A stretch of 64,000 nt of DNA from Phosphoribacter sp037045055 (GTDB taxonomy: Bacteria > Actinomycetota > Actinomycetes > Actinomycetales > Dermatophilaceae). Where the stretch lies: assembly GCA_037045055.1 (NCBI GenBank), contig JBAOHJ010000003.1:248001-312000 (forward strand), given 5' to 3'. Shown here piece by piece: positions 54,863 to 63,461 of the stretch. Position numbers and translations under genes: made by a program. The stretch's first letter is position 1. The number at the start of each line of letters is the position of its first letter. The notes under the pieces are model-generated. The model worked only from the letters and a program-made list of their open reading frames with translations. It searched no databases and was not told where the DNA came from.

Positions 54863-55822
54863 CTAGCCCTGCAGTTGCGCCCAGATCTCGCGGTCGCGCT
54901 CGGCGGTCCAGATCGTGGGCCGCTCCACGCCGTGGAGTTCCTCCCAGACGCGAGCCACGTCGAACGGGAGGGTGTGCTCGAAGATCGGCCAGTGGCCGTA
55001 GGTCGGGGAGAGGTCGGCGTGCACCGTCTCGAAGGCGTCCTTGAGGGACCCGCCGCCGGCCTGGGTGCGCCGGACCCCGTCGAGCATCCGGGTGAGGAAG
55101 CCGCGCGACTGCTCGATCGCCGCGTCGACCTGCGCGACACCCTGCGCCACCGCGCCCCGACCGCCGACGAGGACCTCGGCGCGCATCGCCTGCACCGCGT
55201 CGAGGGTGCCCGAGGACCATTCCTGATGGAAGGCGTCCCCGGTGTACAGGGCCGCCTTGGCCTCGACGAGGTCACCGGCATACAGGATCTTGTGCTTGGG
55301 CAGCCAGGCGACGATGTCGCCCTCGGTGTGCCCCCGCCCGCAGTACTGCAGGACGAGGTCGCCGCGGTCGCCGCCCAGGGGGATGACCATGCGGTCGCTG
55401 AACGTCAGCGTGGGCCAGGTCAGCCCGGGGATCGAGTCCGGGACCTTGAACAGCCGGGGCATCCGGCCGTACTCGCTGTCCCAGTCCTGCTTGCCCCGCT
55501 CGGCGATGAGCAGCCGGGTGCGCTCGTGGGCGATGATCTCGCCGGCGTCGAAGGCGCTGGCGCCCAGCACGCGCACCGCGTGGTAGTGCGAGAGGACGAG
55601 GTAGCGGAACGGCTTGTCGGTGTGCTCGCGGAGCTTGTCGATCCAGTCCCGGGCGGCCACCGGGGTCGCCCGGGCCTCGAAGGCGACCAGGAAGTCCTCC
55701 CCCTCGATCGCCCCGACATTCGGGTCGCCCTCCGCAGTGAGCGCGTAGACGCCGTCGGCGAGCACCTCGAGGGTCTCGGTCTTGGCGGCCAGGTCGGCTG
55801 ACGACGCGAAGGGCTTGGACAT
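54863..55822 (-). CDS. MBL-fold metallohydrolase
   Basis: A 319-residue metallo-beta-lactamase-fold protein. The usual HxHxDH is read here as LSHYHAVRVLG: both His are kept but the Asp-His pair is absent. GHTEGDIVAWLP and YAGDLVEAKAA give the third His and bridging Asp. This variant resembles a subfamily that accompanies flavin hydroxylases of aromatic degradation. The ATG at 55822 is eight bases after the liv fusion gene. The function, perhaps ring-product or lactone hydrolysis, is inference. Confidence 0.87.
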   Translation of the reverse strand: MSKPFASSADLAAKTETLEVLADGVYALTAEGDPNVGAIEGEDFLVAFEARATPVAARDWIDKLREHTDKPFRYLVLSHYHAVRVLGASAFDAGEIIAHERTRLLIAERGKQDWDSEYGRMPRLFKVPDSIPGLTWPTLTFSDRMVIPLGGDRGDLVLQYCGRGHTEGDIVAWLPKHKILYAGDLVEAKAALYTGDAFHQEWSSGTLDAVQAMRAEVLVGGRGAVAQGVAQVDAAIEQSRGFLTRMLDGVRRTQAGGGSLKDAFETVHADLSPTYGHWPIFEHTLPFDVARVWEELHGVERPTIWTAERDREIWAQLQG

Positions 55823-55830
55823 GCCGGTGA

Positions 55831-56295
55831 CTACTCCTTGGGTAGTGGGGATGGTTGGGCCGCGACGGAGCTCGTCGAGTTCGAGGATCCGCCCAGGTAT
55901 GCCGCGCGCACCCGTTCGTCGGAGGCCAGCTCCGCGGGCGTGCCGGTGGCGATGATCTTGCCGCGGTCCATGACCAGGACCCGGTCGGCGATCTTGAAGG
56001 CCGCACGGACGTTCTGCTCGACCAGCAGGATCGCCACGACCGCGGAGATCGGCCCGGGCACGGAGGTCTTGGTGAGGAAGATGGCCTGGGTGTAGGCGCC
56101 GACGGCGAAGAAGGCGGCGTGCCCCAGGCTGACCTGACCGGCCAGACCCATGAGCAGCGACAGGCCGATGGCGGCCAGGCCGTAGATGAGGGCGTAGACC
56201 CCGATGTCGACGATCGCCTCGGGCGCGACCAGGGGGAACACCCCGAGGATGGCGGCGAGCAGGGCGAACGGCCAGACCCGCTGGAACACCTTCAT
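55831..56295 (-). CDS. LivM-LivF fusion remnant (in-frame deletion product)
   Basis: A 154-residue product in two halves. Residues 1-89 are the N-terminus of a branched-chain amino-acid permease LivM (LSLLMGLAGQVSLGHAAFFAVGAY). Residues from about 90 are the C-terminus of the ATPase LivF (LLVEQNVRAAFKIADRVLVMDRG, DERVRAAYLGG). The join lies about 56015-56040, where both families have a VAILL-like stretch. Most of livM, all livG and most of livF are absent, about 2 kb. The ATG at 56295 overlaps livH by four bases. The transporter cannot work as encoded here. Confidence 0.85.
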   Translation of the reverse strand: MKVFQRVWPFALLAAILGVFPLVAPEAIVDIGVYALIYGLAAIGLSLLMGLAGQVSLGHAAFFAVGAYTQAIFLTKTSVPGPISAVVAILLVEQNVRAAFKIADRVLVMDRGKIIATGTPAELASDERVRAAYLGGSSNSTSSVAAQPSPLPKE

Positions 56296-57161
56296 ACCCG
56301 CACCCCCACGGACTTGCCGGCCAGTCCGTGCGGCCGGAACAGCAGGACCAGGACGAGCACGACGAACGCCACCGCGTCGAGGTAGCCGGAGCTGACATAG
56401 CCCGCGACGAGCATCTCCAGCACGCCCAGCAGCAGCCCGCCGAGCATGGCCACCCGCAGCGAGACCAACCCGCCCAGGGTCGCCGCGACGAACCCCTTGA
56501 GCCCCAGCGTGAGGCCGCTGGCCCAGGAGCTCAGGTAGATGGGGCTGCCGACCACCCCGGCGACCGCCCCGACGAAACCGGCGACGGCGAAGGCCACCAT
56601 CGTCGCGGTCCGCGGGGAGATGCCGACCAGTCGCGCGGCCACCGGCTGCTCGGCGCAGGCGCGCAGGGACTTGCCCTGCGCGGTGCGCTCGTAGTACCAG
56701 ATCACGGCATAGGTGACGAGGGCGGCGACGCCGAGCATCCACAGCTCCTGGGAGCGGATGCTGACCCCGCCGACGACGAAGTCCGACCCGGGGAACGTCG
56801 GCAGCTTCTTGGACTCCGGGCCCCAGATGAGCAGCATCACCGCCTTGACGGCGGTGGACACGCCCAGGGTGAGGATGATCGAGGTCAGCGGGGTCATCGT
56901 CTTGATCGGCGCCACGGTGACCCGCTCGAGCAGCACCGCCACCCCGACGGTGAGCGGCACGGCGACGAGGATGGCCACCCACAGGGGCAACCCGACGCCG
57001 ACGGCGCTGATGGCCGTCAACCCGGCCAGGGCGGCGTACTCGCCCTGGACCAGGTTGACGATCTCGCGGACCGAGAAGATGGCGACGAACCCCAGCGCGA
57101 CCAGGCCGTACGCAGATCCCTGAGCCAGCCCGGAGAAGACGAGCTGGAGAAAGTCGCTCAT
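56292..57161 (-). CDS. livH: Branched-chain amino-acid-type ABC permease LivH
   Basis: A 289-residue permease with about eight helices and the LivH start FSGLAQGSAYGLVALGFVAIFSV (read in part), followed by INLVQGEYAALAG-type residues NLVQGEYAAL. A central EAA-like loop region and a C-terminal VAFVVLVLVLLFRPHGL are also typical. The ATG at 57161 is four bases after the binding-protein stop. The gene appears intact, but its partner subunits are not. Confidence 0.92.
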   Translation of the reverse strand: MSDFLQLVFSGLAQGSAYGLVALGFVAIFSVREIVNLVQGEYAALAGLTAISAVGVGLPLWVAILVAVPLTVGVAVLLERVTVAPIKTMTPLTSIILTLGVSTAVKAVMLLIWGPESKKLPTFPGSDFVVGGVSIRSQELWMLGVAALVTYAVIWYYERTAQGKSLRACAEQPVAARLVGISPRTATMVAFAVAGFVGAVAGVVGSPIYLSSWASGLTLGLKGFVAATLGGLVSLRVAMLGGLLLGVLEMLVAGYVSSGYLDAVAFVVLVLVLLFRPHGLAGKSVGVRV

Positions 57162-57165
57162 CCGG

Positions 57166-58356
57166 TCAGCTCGCCAGTTTCCAGGTCTTGCTCTCGACCG
57201 TGACGATCTTCAGCGCTTCCTTGGTCAGGCCCGAGTGGTCCTTCGGGCCCATGGTGAAGATGCCGCTGACCCCGGGCCAGTTCGCGGTCGCCTCGATGGC
57301 GTCCCGCAGCGGCTGGGCGTCGGTGCCGGCCTTCTTCATGGCGTTGACGGCGATCCAGAACCCGTCATAGGCGTGCCCGGCGAAGGTCGACGGTGCGGCG
57401 TTGTACTTGGCCTTGAAGTCGGCGATGAACTTGGTGATCGTCGCCTTCTGCGGGTCGTTGTCCGGCAGCTGGTCGGCGACCAGCAGACGGCCCAGCGGAG
57501 CGCGCAGCCCGTTGCCCGCGTCGCCGGCCGCGTCGAAGAACGCCGGCGTGCCGATGCCGTGCGACTGGTAGATCTGGATCGAGGCCGGCAGCAGCTGCTT
57601 GGCGGCAGCCTGGCCGATCCCGGCGGCCGGCGGGATGCCCCAGATGATGAGGGCCTGGGGGGCGGTGTCGCGGACCTTGACCATCTGCGCGGTGAAGTCC
57701 TTGGCGTCGGTGGCGAACTTGTCCACCTGGACCAGCTCGATGCCGGCCGGCTTGGCCAGGTCGGTGAACATCTCGGAGATGCCCTCGCCGAAGGCCGACG
57801 CGTCGCGCAGCAGCGACACCTTGGTGATGCCCTCGGCCTTCATGTCCTCGACCATCTTCTCCAGCACGACGCTGTCGTTCTGGGCGGTCTTGAAGACCCA
57901 GGTGGCGTCCTTGACGATGCTGAGGTTGGCCGACAGCGAGATCATCGGCTTCTTGGCCTGCTCGGCCATGGGACGCATGGCCAGGCTCGGTCCGGTGCGC
58001 GAGGCGCCGAGGATGATGTCGACCTTCTCGGAGTTGAGCAGCTTGCTCATCGCCTTGGCGGCGCCGTCCTCGGTGGACAGGTCGTCCTCGATGCTCAGCT
58101 TGATCTTGCGACCGTTGACCCCGCCGGCGGCGTTGACCTGCTCGGCGAGCATCTCGATGGTCTGCTTCTCGGGGACGCCGAGGTTGGCGCCGACGCCCGT
58201 GATGTCCAGGACGACGCCCATCTTGATGTCGCCTGCGGCGGTCGTGCCGCCCGATGATCCCCCTGAGCTGCTCGAACAGGCCGCGATCGCCAGGACCATC
58301 GCGCTCGCGGCGGCCCCCACCGCCCCTACTCGTGCCACTCGGTTTGTGTGGCCCAT
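57166..58356 (-). CDS. ABC transporter substrate-binding lipoprotein (LivJ/LivK type)
   Basis: A 396-residue periplasmic-binding-type lipoprotein. The signal ends in LAIAAC with lipid-bearing Cys at 27, and a Ser/Gly-rich tether follows. The Leu/Ile/Val-binding fold is shown by DITGVGANLGVPEKQTIEM and AAGGVNGRKIKLSIEDD. Related proteins bind aromatic acids as well as amino acids. The ATG at 58356 has GGAGG. It is the first gene of the operon and diverges from iclR. Confidence 0.92.
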   Translation of the reverse strand: MGHTNRVARVGAVGAAASAMVLAIAACSSSSGGSSGGTTAAGDIKMGVVLDITGVGANLGVPEKQTIEMLAEQVNAAGGVNGRKIKLSIEDDLSTEDGAAKAMSKLLNSEKVDIILGASRTGPSLAMRPMAEQAKKPMISLSANLSIVKDATWVFKTAQNDSVVLEKMVEDMKAEGITKVSLLRDASAFGEGISEMFTDLAKPAGIELVQVDKFATDAKDFTAQMVKVRDTAPQALIIWGIPPAAGIGQAAAKQLLPASIQIYQSHGIGTPAFFDAAGDAGNGLRAPLGRLLVADQLPDNDPQKATITKFIADFKAKYNAAPSTFAGHAYDGFWIAVNAMKKAGTDAQPLRDAIEATANWPGVSGIFTMGPKDHSGLTKEALKIVTVESKTWKLAS

Positions 58357-58412
58357 CTCGCCTCCTCGCAGGGCGGGACTTCCCGCCGTTCCGTTGGTGT
58401 CCTATAGTCGAA

Positions 58413-58424
58413 CGAACATGTTCG
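58413..58424. promoter_or_regulatory. Putative IclR-type operator
   Basis: CGAACATGTTCG is a perfect 12-bp palindrome in the 106-base divergent spacer between iclR and the binding-protein gene. It is preceded by another TCGAAC and continues as GTTCGATAATGG, which resembles PcaR/PcaU-type IclR sites (GTTCGATAAT core, from memory). It lies 57 bases from the binding-protein start and 39 bases before the iclR start. Confidence 0.55.
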
Positions 58425-58462
58425 ATAATGGAGTGGTCAAAGCCTAGACGGGTTCCGGTGAC

Positions 58463-59218
58463 GTGGCAACGGTTTCCAACAAAGTCGGGGTCAACCATCC
58501 GCTGGGCGGAACGGCGGAGCGGCCCAACGGCATCGATCTGGGCGCCGGGGTGTCTCGACCGGCCTCACAGACCCTGGACCGGGGCCTGACCATCCTCGAA
58601 CACGTGGCCTTGGCTCCGGCGCCGCTGAGCGTCGCGGACGTGGCCAAGGACGTCGGTGTCCACCGCTCGATCGCCTACCGGATGCTGCGCACGCTCGAGG
58701 ACCACAACCTGCTCGACCGCGACGACCAGGGCCGCTACCTGCTCGGCGACGGGCTGTCCTTCCTGGCCGCCCGGTACACCCCCAAGCGCCGGGCGCTGGC
58801 CAGCCACCATCTGGTCCCCTTGGCCATCGAGACCGGCAAGACCGCGTTCGTCGTGGTCCGCCACCTCGACGAGGCGGTCACCCTGGAGGTCTCCGAACCG
58901 CCCGACCAGCCCGCGCACGTGAGCTACCGACCCGGCGTGCGCCATCCGGTGGACCGCGGCGCACCGGGGATCGCCTTGCTGGCCGGCGCCCCGGCCCGCC
59001 CCGGCGAGCGCGCCGAGGTCGCCCTCGCCCGCGAGCGTGGATGGGCCCAGAGCCAGGGCGAGGTCATCGAGGGGTTCCGGTCGATCGCCGCACCGGTCTA
59101 CGACGTGGAGGGAGTATGCCGCGCCGCCCTCGCCGTGGTCTTCGCCGGGCCGACGGACAGCGAGGAACTGGGCCGGATGCTGGTCGCCCGCGCGGCGGCG
59201 CTGGGGCACGACCTGTGA
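58463..59218 (+). CDS. IclR-family transcriptional regulator
   Basis: A 251-residue IclR regulator. The winged helix-turn-helix lies at about residues 35-95 (TLDRGLTILEHVA, SVADVAKDVGVHRSIAYRML) and the effector domain after about 110 (GTIA-like FRSIAAPVYDVEG, AALAVVFAG). It probably controls the divergent transporter and catabolic operon through the palindrome in the shared spacer. The GTG at 58463 has no obvious ribosome site, so leaderless translation or a later start is possible. Confidence 0.9.
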   Translation: MATVSNKVGVNHPLGGTAERPNGIDLGAGVSRPASQTLDRGLTILEHVALAPAPLSVADVAKDVGVHRSIAYRMLRTLEDHNLLDRDDQGRYLLGDGLSFLAARYTPKRRALASHHLVPLAIETGKTAFVVVRHLDEAVTLEVSEPPDQPAHVSYRPGVRHPVDRGAPGIALLAGAPARPGERAEVALARERGWAQSQGEVIEGFRSIAAPVYDVEGVCRAALAVVFAGPTDSEELGRMLVARAAALGHDL

Positions 59219-59261
59219 CCGACCCCCGGTGGCGTTGCTCGGACCGGTGCGGGCGGGGGCG

Positions 59262-59525
59262 TCAGACGGACGGCCCTGCCGACGAGCCGCCCTTGCCGGG
59301 CCGTGTCTCGCCGACCCGGTCCCGGGCGGCGCTCACCAGATCGCCGGCGCGACCCTTGGTGACCGCGGCCACCGATTCGGTGCGTTCGCGCACACGGGCC
59401 ATCACCTCTTCGCCCCGGGGGGTGAGCACGTCGCGACCCTCCCGCCGGGCCGGCACGGCGACGACGAGCACGACGGCCAGACCCAGACCGAGGCACAGCA
59501 ACATGGCGAGGACGAGGACGACCAT
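59262..59525 (-). CDS. Small membrane protein, unknown
   Basis: An 87-residue protein with one N-terminal membrane helix (VVLVLAMLLCLGLGLAVVLVV) and a charged C-terminal part (GEEVMARVRERTESVAAV). I do not recognise a family. The ATG at 59525 is favoured because the helix then starts the protein. It lies 142 bases downstream of smc on the same strand. Confidence 0.6.
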   Translation of the reverse strand: MVVLVLAMLLCLGLGLAVVLVVAVPARREGRDVLTPRGEEVMARVRERTESVAAVTKGRAGDLVSAARDRVGETRPGKGGSSAGPSV

Positions 59526-59667
59526 GGTCACAGCCTGACAAATCGCACCGGGAATGGCCAATCCGACACGCCCGGGACCGCGCTCGCCCGGCCTGGCGAC
59601 GCCGACCCGGGACCGGCATACCGGCCGGTGGGGCCAGGCGTGGGGCGCCAGGCGGCGCGGTGTGCGC

Positions 59668-62600
59668 TCAGGCCGGCACGGCGACGTCGCGCATCCGCTG
59701 GCTCACCACGGTGGTGACGCCGTCGCCGCGCATGGTCACCCCGTAGAGCGCGTCGGCGACCTCCATGGTCTTCTTCTGGTGGGTGATGAGGATGAGCTGG
59801 CTGGAGTCGCGCAGCTCGTCCAGCAGCAGGATCAGCCGGCCGAGGTTGGCGTCGTCGAGTGCGGCCTCGACCTCGTCGAGGATGTAGAACGGGCTCGGCC
59901 GGGCCTTGAAGATCGCCACGAGCAAGGCCACCGCGACCAGCGAGCGCTCACCTCCGGACAGCAGCGACAAGCGCTTGATCTTCTTGCCGGGGGGCCGGGC
60001 CTCGACCTCCAGGCCGGTGCTGAGCAGGTTGGACGGGTCGGTGAGGACCAGCCGGCCCTCGCCGCCCGGGAAGAGCCGCGCGAAGACACCCTCGAACGCC
60101 ACCGCCGTGTCGGCGAACGCCTCGGCGAACACCTGCTCCACCCGCTCGTCGACCTCCCGGACGATGTCGAGCAGGTCACGCTTGGAGCGCTTGAGGTCCT
60201 CCAGCTGGGTGGTGAGGAAGGCATGCCGCTCCTCCAGGGCGGCGTACTCCTCCAGCGCCAGCGGGTTGACCCGTCCGAGCGCGGCCAGGCGCCGCTCCGC
60301 GGTCCGCAGGCGCTTCTCCTGGGCCTCGCGCACGAACGGCACGGGCTCGGGCCACGTCGCGGGGTCGGCCTGGCCGGGGTCGTCGGGGTCCGGGACGAAC
60401 GGCACGGGCAGGTGCGGGCCGTACTCCTCGACGAGGGTCTGCGGGTCCACGCCCAGCTCCTCGACGGCCTTGGCGCTCAGGGCCTCGATGCGGAGCCGCT
60501 GCTGGGCGCGGGCCACCTCGTCCCGGTGGACCGAGTCGGTGAGCTCACGCTGGCGCTCCTGCAGGTCGGCGACCTCGCGGCGGACCGTGCTCAGCGCCGA
60601 CTCCCGGTGCGCACGGTCGCGCTCGGCGCCCTGGCGCAGCTCGTCGGCCCGGTCGGCGGCGGTGCGCAGCCGCAGCGCTCCGTATGCCGCGCCCGCGCGG
60701 ACCGCGGCGGCGACCTCTGCCTGGCGACGGCGGCGCTCCCGTCGGGCCGCCTCGCGCTCGCGGGCCGCCACCTCGGCGTCCGCCGCGGCCTGCAGCGACT
60801 GGGCGCGCTCGAGCAGGGCGCGGGCGCGTTCCTCCCCGGTGCGCAGCCGCAACCGGACCTCGGTCTCGTGGGATCGGGCCGCGACGGCCACGGCGTCCAA
60901 CTCGTCGCGCCGTCGCGTCGAGGGCTCGGCCTGCTCCTCGTGCTGCGAGCCGGCGGCCTCGAGTCGCTGGCGCAGGTCCGCGTGCGTGGCCCGGTCGGCG
61001 TCGAGGGCCTGGCAGACGCCGGCCATCGCCGACTGGGTGCGCTCGGCCTCGGCCCGGGCGGTGCGCACGCGGTTGCCGAGGTCCCCGAGCCGCTCGGCCA
61101 CCGCGGCCATCCTCGCGTCGGAGGAGTGCAGCTGCTCCAGGGTGTGCTCGAGCGCCAGCTGCGCCTGCGCCAGCTCACCCTGCAGCGCGGCCCGGGCGAA
61201 CCGAGCCCGTTGGGCCCGCCCGGCGGCCTCGTCCGCGCGGTCGCGGGCCTCGTCGTGGGCGGCCCGGACCTCCAGCAGGCTCGGGGTGCCGGCGCCGCCC
61301 CCGCGCACGGCGCCGGGGGCCAGCAGGTCGCCGTCGGCGGTGACCGCGGTGACCTGGGGGTGACGCTCGACCAGGGCCCGGGCCGCGTCCAGACCGGGCA
61401 CCAGGGCGACCAGGTCCAGCAGCTGGTCGAGGGCGGGACGCAGGGGGGCGGGGCAGTGCACGACGTCACGCGCCCAACGCGCCTCCGGGGGCAGCGCGGG
61501 CCAGGCCACCGAGTCGCTCGGGCGGGCCGTGGACCCCACGAGCATCCCGGCCCGTCCGGCGTCCTGGTCGCGCAGCCGGACCAGCCCGTCGGTGGCCGTG
61601 TCGAGCGAGTCGACGACGACCGCGTCGGCGGCCCACCCCAGGGCGGCGGCCACGGCCGCCTCGTACCCGTGGTCGACCTGTAGCGCCGCGGCGACCGAGC
61701 CGCCGACCCCGGCCTGGGCCCCGGCCGCGAGCAGCGCACCGGCGCCGTCTTTGCGGGTCAGCGCCAGCGCCAGCGCCTCGGCCTTGGCCGTCGCGGTGTG
61801 CCGCTCCTGCTCCGCGCCGCGCTCGTCGTCCGCGAGGCGCGCGACCTGCCTGGCCAGCTCGTCGTGGCGGGCCAGCGCATCCTCGTATGCCGCGTCGAGG
61901 CCGTGCTCGCCCTGCTCGTCGGCGGCGATAGACGCCTCCAGGGTGGCGAACTCCCGCTCGGCCACCGCGGACCGCTGCAGGGCCGCCGTCACCGCATGGT
62001 CCAGCCGACCCAGCTCGGCTTCGGCGGCTTCGATCCGCGAGGCCTGGGCGGCGACCCGCCCGGCCAGGGTGGCCAGCCCCTCGCGTCGATCGGCGGCGGC
62101 CCGGGTCAGTTGGGCCAGGTGCTGCTGCTGCGCGGCATACTGCGCCTCGGCGTCGGTCCGGGCCTCGACCGCCGCGGCCAGGGCGGCCCGGTCGGTCTCG
62201 ACGTCGGCGACCAGCGTCGCGTGCTGGGCCAGCAGCCGCTCGGCCTGCTCGCGCAGCTGCTGCGGGTCCCGTGGCGGCGCGTCCCCGGGTGGCGCGTCGG
62301 GCCCGCCGCCGGCCCAGTCGTCGGACAGCAGCCGGACCCGTTCGGCCGCCAGTGTCGCCAGCGACGCGAGCCGCTCGACGCTGCGGGTCAACGCGAACCA
62401 CCGCTGGTGGGCCGCGGCCAGCTCAGGACCGGCCGCCCGGGCCTGCGCCTCGAGGTCGGTCAGGCGCCCCCCGAGGCGGTCCAGGGTCGCCTCGACCTCG
62501 CTGCGCGCGTGCACCAGGGCGGTCTCGTCGGCGACCTCCTGCTCCAGCGTCGCGGTGAGCTGGACGAGGTCGTCGGCGAGCACCCGCAGGCGGGCGTCGC

Positions 62601-63267
62601 GGACCTCGGCCTGGATCACCGCCGCCTTGCGGGCGGTCTCGGCCTGGCGGCCCAGCGGGCCCAGCTGACGGCGGATCTCGCCGGTGAGGTCGGCGACCCG
62701 GGTGAGGTTGGCGTCCATCGCCTCGAGCTTGCGCAGGGCGCGTTCCTTGCGCTTGCGGTGCTTGAGGACGCCCGCGGCCTCCTCGATGAACCCGCGGCGT
62801 TCCTCGGGCGTGGCCCGCAGCACCGCGTCGAGCTGTCCCTGCCCGACGATGACGTGCATCTCCTTGCCGATGCCGCTGTCGGAGAGCAGCTCCTGGATGT
62901 CCAGCAGGCGGCAGTGGGTGCCGTTGATGGCGTACTCCGACCCGCCGTTACGGAACATCGTGCGACTGATCGTCACCTCGGAGTAGTCGATCGGCAGGGC
63001 GCCGTCGGCGTTGTCGATGGTGAGGCTGACCTCGGCCCGGCCCAACGGCGCCCGGCCGGCCGTGCCGGCGAAGATGACGTCCTCCATCTTGCCGCCGCGC
63101 AGGCTCTTGGCGCCCTGCTCCCCCATCACCCAGGCCAGGGCGTCGACGACGTTGGACTTGCCCGAGCCGTTGGGCCCGACGATGCAGGTGATCCCCGGCT
63201 CCAGGCGCAGGGTGGTCGCCGAGGCGAAGGACTTGAACCCCTTGAGGGTGACGCTCTTGACGTACAC
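59668..63267 (-). CDS. smc: Chromosome segregation protein SMC
   Basis: A 1199-residue condensin ATPase. The N-terminal head has Walker A GPNGSGKSN near residue 32. Long coiled coils flank a hinge at about 510-680 (GGSVAAALQVDHGYEAAVAAALGWAADAV, in part). The C-terminal head has the signature LLSGGERSLVAVAL and Walker B FYILDEVEAALDD. GTG start at 63267 with AAGGAG about 14 bases upstream. It acts with ScpA and ScpB, encoded elsewhere. Synteny ftsY-smc is interrupted by the 52-59 kb insertion. Confidence 0.97.
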   Translation of the reverse strand: MYVKSVTLKGFKSFASATTLRLEPGITCIVGPNGSGKSNVVDALAWVMGEQGAKSLRGGKMEDVIFAGTAGRAPLGRAEVSLTIDNADGALPIDYSEVTISRTMFRNGGSEYAINGTHCRLLDIQELLSDSGIGKEMHVIVGQGQLDAVLRATPEERRGFIEEAAGVLKHRKRKERALRKLEAMDANLTRVADLTGEIRRQLGPLGRQAETARKAAVIQAEVRDARLRVLADDLVQLTATLEQEVADETALVHARSEVEATLDRLGGRLTDLEAQARAAGPELAAAHQRWFALTRSVERLASLATLAAERVRLLSDDWAGGGPDAPPGDAPPRDPQQLREQAERLLAQHATLVADVETDRAALAAAVEARTDAEAQYAAQQQHLAQLTRAAADRREGLATLAGRVAAQASRIEAAEAELGRLDHAVTAALQRSAVAEREFATLEASIAADEQGEHGLDAAYEDALARHDELARQVARLADDERGAEQERHTATAKAEALALALTRKDGAGALLAAGAQAGVGGSVAAALQVDHGYEAAVAAALGWAADAVVVDSLDTATDGLVRLRDQDAGRAGMLVGSTARPSDSVAWPALPPEARWARDVVHCPAPLRPALDQLLDLVALVPGLDAARALVERHPQVTAVTADGDLLAPGAVRGGGAGTPSLLEVRAAHDEARDRADEAAGRAQRARFARAALQGELAQAQLALEHTLEQLHSSDARMAAVAERLGDLGNRVRTARAEAERTQSAMAGVCQALDADRATHADLRQRLEAAGSQHEEQAEPSTRRRDELDAVAVAARSHETEVRLRLRTGEERARALLERAQSLQAAADAEVAAREREAARRERRRRQAEVAAAVRAGAAYGALRLRTAADRADELRQGAERDRAHRESALSTVRREVADLQERQRELTDSVHRDEVARAQQRLRIEALSAKAVEELGVDPQTLVEEYGPHLPVPFVPDPDDPGQADPATWPEPVPFVREAQEKRLRTAERRLAALGRVNPLALEEYAALEERHAFLTTQLEDLKRSKRDLLDIVREVDERVEQVFAEAFADTAVAFEGVFARLFPGGEGRLVLTDPSNLLSTGLEVEARPPGKKIKRLSLLSGGERSLVAVALLVAIFKARPSPFYILDEVEAALDDANLGRLILLLDELRDSSQLILITHQKKTMEVADALYGVTMRGDGVTTVVSQRMRDVAVPA

Positions 63268-63389
63268 GCGGGCGAGGGCTCCTTGGGCGGCGACGGATCG
63301 GCCTCAGGCTACCGGCGGCCACCCGCCCAGGCCTGCAGGACGACCCCGGTGGGTCGGGCGACCGGCGAGGGCACCGCGGCTGCCGGGAC

Positions 63390-63461
63390 CGCGGGGGTAT
63401 GCCCCGGGCAGGGTATGCCGCGCGGGGGATATGCGGCGCGCGGGGCATGCCGCGCATCAGG
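63390..63461. repeat. Cluster of GGTATGCC-like words in the smc upstream spacer
   Basis: The spacer carries GGTATGCCCC (63393), GGTATGCCGC (63412) and the degenerate forms GATATGCGGC and GGCATGCCGC in a row, with about 17-20 base spacing. It lies directly beyond the stop of the following membrane-protein gene. Nothing else is recognisable in the 189-base spacer. Confidence 0.75.
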
